64,000 nucleotides of DNA from Clostridia bacterium (GTDB taxonomy: Bacteria; Bacillota; Clostridia; Christensenellales; CAG-138), in NCBI GenBank assembly GCA_017394835.1, contig JAFPXD010000059.1:61825-125824 (forward strand), written 5' to 3'. Made by a program: the position numbers and the translations under genes. The notes under the pieces were generated by a model that was not told the origin of the DNA, did not search any database, and saw nothing but the letters and a program-made list of their open reading frames with translations. Positions 60,262 through 64,000 of this stretch are shown here, piece after piece (the first letter of the stretch is position 1; each line of letters opens with the position of its first letter).

Positions 60262-61581
60262 AAGCGCATCCCTTATATTGCGGACGGTAACTATTTCCGC
60301 TTCCTTGATCCCCTTTAACGAACCGGAATAGGGCGTTATCACCCTCGTATAGCCTCTGCGCACACATTCGCCTACGCGGTTGAGCATCCTGTCAACGGGG
60401 CGTATCTCGCCTGTCAGGGAGACTTCGCCCAATACCGCCGTGCGTTCGGGAAGGCGTTTATCGAATACCGAGCCCGCGACTGCCATTATCACTGCAAGAT
60501 CGGCCCCGCGGTCATCCACGCGGATCCCGCCGACGGCGTTGGTATAGACGTCCTTCTCCCCCGTCCTCACTCCGGCGCGGCGTTCGAGCACCGCGAGCAG
60601 CAGCATGAGGCGGTTGTTATCCATTCCCGCGGCCATGCGGCGGGGATTGGCATAGACCGTTGATGCAAGCAGCGACTGCACTTCTACCAATATGGGGCGA
60701 TTGCCCTCCATTATGCAGGCGACGGCGCAGCCCGTATCGTTATTGCCGGAAATGAACATTTCGGAAGGATCGGAAACTTCCGCCATGCCGTCTCCGCGCA
60801 TTTCGAATATGCCTATCTCATTGGTGGAGCCGAAGCGGTTTTTGACGGCTCGCAGAAGGCGGAAAGCATCGTGCCTGTCGCCCTCGAAATAAAGCACGGT
60901 ATCCACCATGTGTTCGAGGAGCCTCGGGCCGGCTATCGCGCCTTCCTTGGTGACGTGGCCCACTATGAATACCGCGCATCCGTTCGTCTTTGCGATCCTC
61001 GTCAGAGCGGCGGTGACCTCCCTTATCTGCGTGACGGAACCCGCGGCGGAGGCAACGTCCGTCGATACCATCGTCTGGATGCTGTCTATCACGAGGAAGG
61101 CGGGCTTCGTCCGCTCCACCTCGTTTTCTATAGCCGCAATGCTCGTTTCGGTCATCACGAGCAGATCGCCCGAAACGCCGCATCTTTCGGCGCGAAGCTT
61201 GAGCTGAGCTTTCGATTCCTCGCCCGATACGTAAAGCACCTGCGCGGAAGAAAGCAGATTGCTTGCCGCCTGCAGGAGCAGCGTGCTCTTGCCTATGCCG
61301 GGATCGCCGCCGATAAGTATCACGGAGCCCGCAACGATACCGCCGCCGAGCACGCGGTCAAGCTCGCCTATGCCCGTCTTTGTCCTTGCGGCTTCCCTGC
61401 CGTCAACCGTAGAAAGCCTCACCGCGCCGGAGCCCGAGCTCATGGCGCTTCTTTTGGGCGCTTCCGTAACTGCCGTTTCAACGAGAGTGTTCCAGCTCCC
61501 GCACGAAGGACAGCGGCCAAACCATTTCCCGGTTTCATGGCCGCATTCTCCGCACACAAATTTTGTTTTTTCTTTAGGCAT
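60247..61581 (-). CDS. radA: DNA repair protein RadA
   Basis: A 444-residue RecA-like branch migration helicase. Zinc finger CGECGHETGKWFGRCPSC, Walker A GGDPGIGKSTLLLQ, the KNRFGSTNEIGIFEM motif, and a C-terminal Lon-like domain (LTGEIRPVDRMLNRVGECVR). Acts in recombination and survival of damage. Confidence 0.97.
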   Translation of the reverse strand: MPKEKTKFVCGECGHETGKWFGRCPSCGSWNTLVETAVTEAPKRSAMSSGSGAVRLSTVDGREAARTKTGIGELDRVLGGGIVAGSVILIGGDPGIGKSTLLLQAASNLLSSAQVLYVSGEESKAQLKLRAERCGVSGDLLVMTETSIAAIENEVERTKPAFLVIDSIQTMVSTDVASAAGSVTQIREVTAALTRIAKTNGCAVFIVGHVTKEGAIAGPRLLEHMVDTVLYFEGDRHDAFRLLRAVKNRFGSTNEIGIFEMRGDGMAEVSDPSEMFISGNNDTGCAVACIMEGNRPILVEVQSLLASTVYANPRRMAAGMDNNRLMLLLAVLERRAGVRTGEKDVYTNAVGGIRVDDRGADLAVIMAVAGSVFDKRLPERTAVLGEVSLTGEIRPVDRMLNRVGECVRRGYTRVITPYSGSLKGIKEAEIVTVRNIRDALSLLV

Positions 61582-61582
61582 T

Positions 61583-62848
61583 TTAATCGAGAGGTATGCG
61601 CGCGTACTTCATGACGTCGCGCTCACGGGTGGTAACGTCCATCCAGATAACGCACCCGTCGGAAGCTCCCAATAACTGAGCAAGCTCCCTTTCGGGGCTG
61701 ATGCGGAAGGATTCGCCTGAGTTGAAGAGATAGACATAAACCGCTTCATCCACGCTGTATGCGACGAAGCGCTCATCCAAATAGAAATCCACCGCGTTTT
61801 CGGCGATCTTCACGGACGTAAGCTCAGCCCCTTCGGTATAGTACGCTATGTAAAGGGACGAGCCTTCCTCATGGTGGGAATCGAGCCAAGCGAACACCTT
61901 GCCGTTGAATTCGGGATCGTGAACGTAAGTATCGGCAAACAGATCCTTTATGCCGGTGCTTTCAAGCTCGATATGCTTGATAACGCTTGCCATACGGCCG
62001 TCGTCATAATGCTCGGTGCCGTCGCTCGCCCAAACGAGGGTGCCGTTCTTAAGATAGGGCGCGCTCGTCCCGTAAGAGGAGGAATTGAACTGCGCAACAA
62101 CGGTGGTCTCCGTGGTTTCAAGATCGCATACGAAGAGCTTATCGCGCGAGGTGCCCGTGCGCTCCATCCATGCAATATAATGCCCGTCGAGCCTTAATTC
62201 GGGCTGACCGGTATAAACCGTTTTTATCACGGTGGGCTCGGCAGTCAAAGCGTTCATGCGGAGCGCACAGATATTGCCGCCGCCCTTCACGTTTCCGTCA
62301 AGATAAACGAGCCATTCATCGTTGAAAACAGGGAATATGAAATGCGAATTCTTGAGCTTGACGGGCAGCTCCGAAACGGAGCCGGATTCCGGATCGTATT
62401 TCAGGAGCGCGCACATGCGGACGTTATCGCCAACTATCTTGCCCGCAGAAAAGAGCATCTGCCCCTTGTAGAACGTGGGATCGCCGAACCAGTAATACTG
62501 GAGCTCCGCGGGAAGAACGACCTCCTTCTCGTTCTCTTCGGGGATAAACGAGCTCATGGGATGAGGAGTCGGAGTGGGCTCGGGAGTATAATAAGGGGTA
62601 GGCGTGGTAACGAGGATATCTTCCTTCGAAAACACGTTTACGACCTTTGCGATTATGCCATCGGGCGGGAGCGGAGTATCAACGTGGAAAACGCCCTCCA
62701 GCACAATCATAACGAAGAGGGTCAGAAGCGCGGCGCCCGCAAGGATGCCGAATACAAAAAGCAAAAGCTTAACGATGGGGCCCCAGTTGCTTGCCGAAAG
62801 CGAGGTCCTTCTGCGGTTATATCTCTTTCTGCGAAAACGTTTTTTCAA
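61583..62848 (-). CDS. Membrane-anchored beta-propeller-like protein, function unknown
   Basis: A 421-residue protein: basic N-terminus (KKRFRRKRYNRRR), one membrane helix (LLLFVFGILAGAALLTLFVM), a Thr/Pro linker (TPTPYYTPEPTPTPHP), then repeated strand-turn segments (YYWFGDPTFYKGQMLFSAGK, NDEWLVYLDGNVKGG, DGHYIAWMERTG, FVAYSVDEAVYVYLF) that look like a beta-propeller of the TolB/DUF5050 kind. Starts with TTG (no in-frame ATG before the membrane helix), with AAGGGG 8-9 bases upstream. The gene begins one base after radA's upstream end; likely co-transcribed. Confidence 0.75.
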   Translation of the reverse strand: MKKRFRRKRYNRRRTSLSASNWGPIVKLLLFVFGILAGAALLTLFVMIVLEGVFHVDTPLPPDGIIAKVVNVFSKEDILVTTPTPYYTPEPTPTPHPMSSFIPEENEKEVVLPAELQYYWFGDPTFYKGQMLFSAGKIVGDNVRMCALLKYDPESGSVSELPVKLKNSHFIFPVFNDEWLVYLDGNVKGGGNICALRMNALTAEPTVIKTVYTGQPELRLDGHYIAWMERTGTSRDKLFVCDLETTETTVVAQFNSSSYGTSAPYLKNGTLVWASDGTEHYDDGRMASVIKHIELESTGIKDLFADTYVHDPEFNGKVFAWLDSHHEEGSSLYIAYYTEGAELTSVKIAENAVDFYLDERFVAYSVDEAVYVYLFNSGESFRISPERELAQLLGASDGCVIWMDVTTRERDVMKYARIPLD

Positions 62849-62899
62849 GGTAAGATCCCCTTAAACGATTATTTCCGAATACCATTATATCACATCCCG

Positions 62900-62928
62900 A
62901 GCAAAATAAAAAGGGGGCAAATGCCCCC
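62900..62928 (-). terminator. Terminator after the aquaporin gene
   Basis: Minus strand: stem GGGGGC/GCCCCC, loop of four, then TTTTTTATTTT. Confidence 0.92.
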
Positions 62929-62947
62929 ATTAAGTCAAATTGTTGAG

Positions 62948-63628
62948 TTACGCTTCCTTTTCCCTGTTGATGATCCTGTAAAGGATAGCGGCAAGGATAC
63001 CGCCGGCAAGAGGAGCAACGAGGAAGATCCAGTAAACGGAAAGCGCGGAGGAATCGCCCTGGAGCGCCTTGATAAGGGCGGGACCGAAGGTCCTGGCGGG
63101 GTTGACGGAGGTGCCGGTGAAGGAAACGCCGAGGATGTGAACGAGCGCAAGAGCGAAGCCGTTCACGATGCCCGCGCCGTGGAAATCCTTCTTTGCGGTG
63201 GTGCCCATAACGGTGTAAACGAACATGCAGGTGAGGATGACCTCAACGAGGATCGCGATACCGATGGATACGCCCTCAGCGGGAGCGTTGGTGGCAAGGG
63301 AGCAATCCTTGCCGGCAACGAGAGCCAGCAGCGCGGCGCCGGCGATGGCGCCCAGGAACTGGGAGATAACGTAACCGATGAATTCGCCGAAGCCCATACG
63401 GCCGTCGATCAGCATGGCGATGGAGACGGCGGGATTGACGTGGGAGCCGGACCTGTAGCCGATGGTGTAGATGCAGGCGATGAGAGCAAGACCGAAGCCG
63501 ACCGCTATAACGAAGTTAAGCAGCGCGCCCTCAGCGCCCTTGCAGGCAACGCTCGCGATGCCGCAGGCAAAGAACACAAGGAACAGGGTGCCGAGGAACT
63601 CGGCGAGGAACTTCTTAAAAGTATTCAT
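62948..63628 (-). CDS. Aquaporin (MIP family)
   Basis: A 226-residue six-helix channel. Two NPA boxes: SHVNPAVSIAML (65-67) and TSVNPARTFGPAL (176-178). The residue after the second NPAR is Thr, not Asp as in GlpF, so water-type selectivity is favoured; glycerol transport is not excluded. ATG 63628 follows AAGGAGG; the frame open to 63709 lies over the promoter. Monocistronic. Confidence 0.94.
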   Translation of the reverse strand: MNTFKKFLAEFLGTLFLVFFACGIASVACKGAEGALLNFVIAVGFGLALIACIYTIGYRSGSHVNPAVSIAMLIDGRMGFGEFIGYVISQFLGAIAGAALLALVAGKDCSLATNAPAEGVSIGIAILVEVILTCMFVYTVMGTTAKKDFHGAGIVNGFALALVHILGVSFTGTSVNPARTFGPALIKALQGDSSALSVYWIFLVAPLAGGILAAILYRIINREKEA

Positions 63629-63645
63629 ATGATACCCTCCTTTAA

Positions 63646-63822
63646 GTGGTACATATATATTATAACAAATCGAATTCGATTTCAAGAGGTTTTTACCGTT
63701 TTTTCCCAAATAGTCCCAAGGGAGCGTTTTCTTTGTCTGCAGCGTGTTTTTTGAAAACGCGGCGAAAGCTTCCCGAAGCTATGCCGAATGGTCATAAGGC
63801 GGTATTTGGAGACTTCTCCTAA
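63646..63822 (+). other. Short open frame, doubtful gene
   Basis: Open from GTG 63646 to the stop at 63820-63822 (58 codons), passing through the aquaporin promoter. No ribosome site. The last 35 codons (ending MPNGHKAVFGDFS) may be a remnant or repeated element; I cannot assign it. Confidence 0.2.
63659..63685 (-). promoter_or_regulatory. Aquaporin promoter with operator-like palindrome
   Basis: Minus strand: TTGAAA, 15 bases, TATAAT. A perfect 16-bp palindrome, AAATCGAATTCGATTT (63667-63682), fills the spacer. Confidence 0.6.
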
Positions 63823-63840
63823 ACAATTAGTCTGCGAAAC

Positions 63841-63886
63841 AAAAACTCTTTGCAAATGATTTTAGCCACTGCAAAGAGTTTTTTGC
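63841..63886. terminator. Strong symmetric hairpin near the window end
   Basis: Thirteen-bp perfect stem AAAAACTCTTTGC/GCAAAGAGTTTTT, 17-base loop; A-run and T-run at the two sides make it a bidirectional terminator. The gene it serves is not clear. Confidence 0.85.
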
Positions 63887-64000
63887 TGTAATTACGGGGA
63901 TATGTCTCGCAGGAGCGATCCTAATTTGTTGCGTGATCGCAGTTCCGCGCCTCTCGCGGCGCGGTCGCGCTGACCCGCGCGGCTCCCGTTGGTCGCGGCA
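63887..64000. other. GC-rich end of window, unassigned
   Basis: Contains inverted GC-rich arms (CCGCGCC/GGCGCGG region) but no tRNA, rRNA or gene I can support. Confidence 0.3.

Overview
The window (about 64 kb, moderately GC-rich) reads as a chromosomal core segment of an anaerobic, spore-forming Clostridia-type Firmicute. Reasons: a complete spoIIIAA-AH operon, spoIVB and a spo0A homologue, ytfJ/gerW and a ymxH-type gene; the IspH-ribosomal protein S1 fusion seen in clostridia; a Na+-translocating decarboxylase operon; Gram-positive-type LexA, MutL with endonuclease motif, and strong AGGAGG ribosome sites. I see no prophage, insertion sequence, CRISPR array or rRNA. I cannot name a genus.

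Layout. 1-1919: Fe-S cluster assembly (iscR end, iscS, iscU). 1971-4530: a peptidoglycan-binding exported protein, pgsA, an orphan solute-binding lipoprotein. 4591-5848: a Cys-rich small protein divergent from lexA. 5921-14294 (minus): ynbB-like lyase, hfq, miaA, mutL, mutS, miaB, one operon. 14440-15792: PrsA/SurA-like lipoprotein. 15922-21585 (minus): surE, yhiN/baiN, cmk, plsC, ispH-rpsA, one operon. 21696-25196 (minus): Na+-pumping decarboxylase (oadG, biotin carrier, oadB, oadA/pycB). 25295-28219 (minus): ytfI, ytfJ, dacF, rluB. 28322-31421: ruvC, ruvA, ruvB and an unusual coiled-coil/acidic protein. 31521-33260: proS. 33321-34909 (minus): a transglutaminase-like protein and a lipoprotein. 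35081-35157: tRNA-Arg(CCG). 35217-40406: glutaminase, then moxR-DUF58-transglutaminase. 40487-41647 (minus): deoB. 41700-52763 (minus): asp23, amaP, nusB, xseA, xseB, ispA, dxs, tlyA, nadK, recN, spoIVB, spo0A. 52846-57782 (minus): spoIIIA operon plus an unknown membrane protein. 57848-62848: pgeF, nrdR, ymxH, an unknown plus-strand gene, radA, an anchored propeller-like protein. 62948-63628 (minus): aquaporin. The last 370 bases hold regulatory hairpins and one short open frame.

The genes group by function: DNA repair and recombination (lexA, mutSL, ruvABC, recN, xseAB, radA), isoprenoid synthesis (dxs, ispA, ispH), tRNA modification (miaA, miaB), envelope and phospholipid synthesis (pgsA, plsC, dacF, pgeF) and sporulation. 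I found no obvious new defence or mobile system. The most notable observations are in the sporulation genes: the Spo0A homologue has lost the phospho-acceptor aspartate of its receiver domain and is joined to spoIVB by an ATGA stop/start overlap, and SpoIIIAF is reduced to its membrane part (57 residues). Others: a perfect-consensus proS promoter built into a hairpin, a tandem repeat in OadG, a Cys-cluster protein sharing a regulatory region (with a possible LexA box) with lexA, and a possibly leaderless exported protein.
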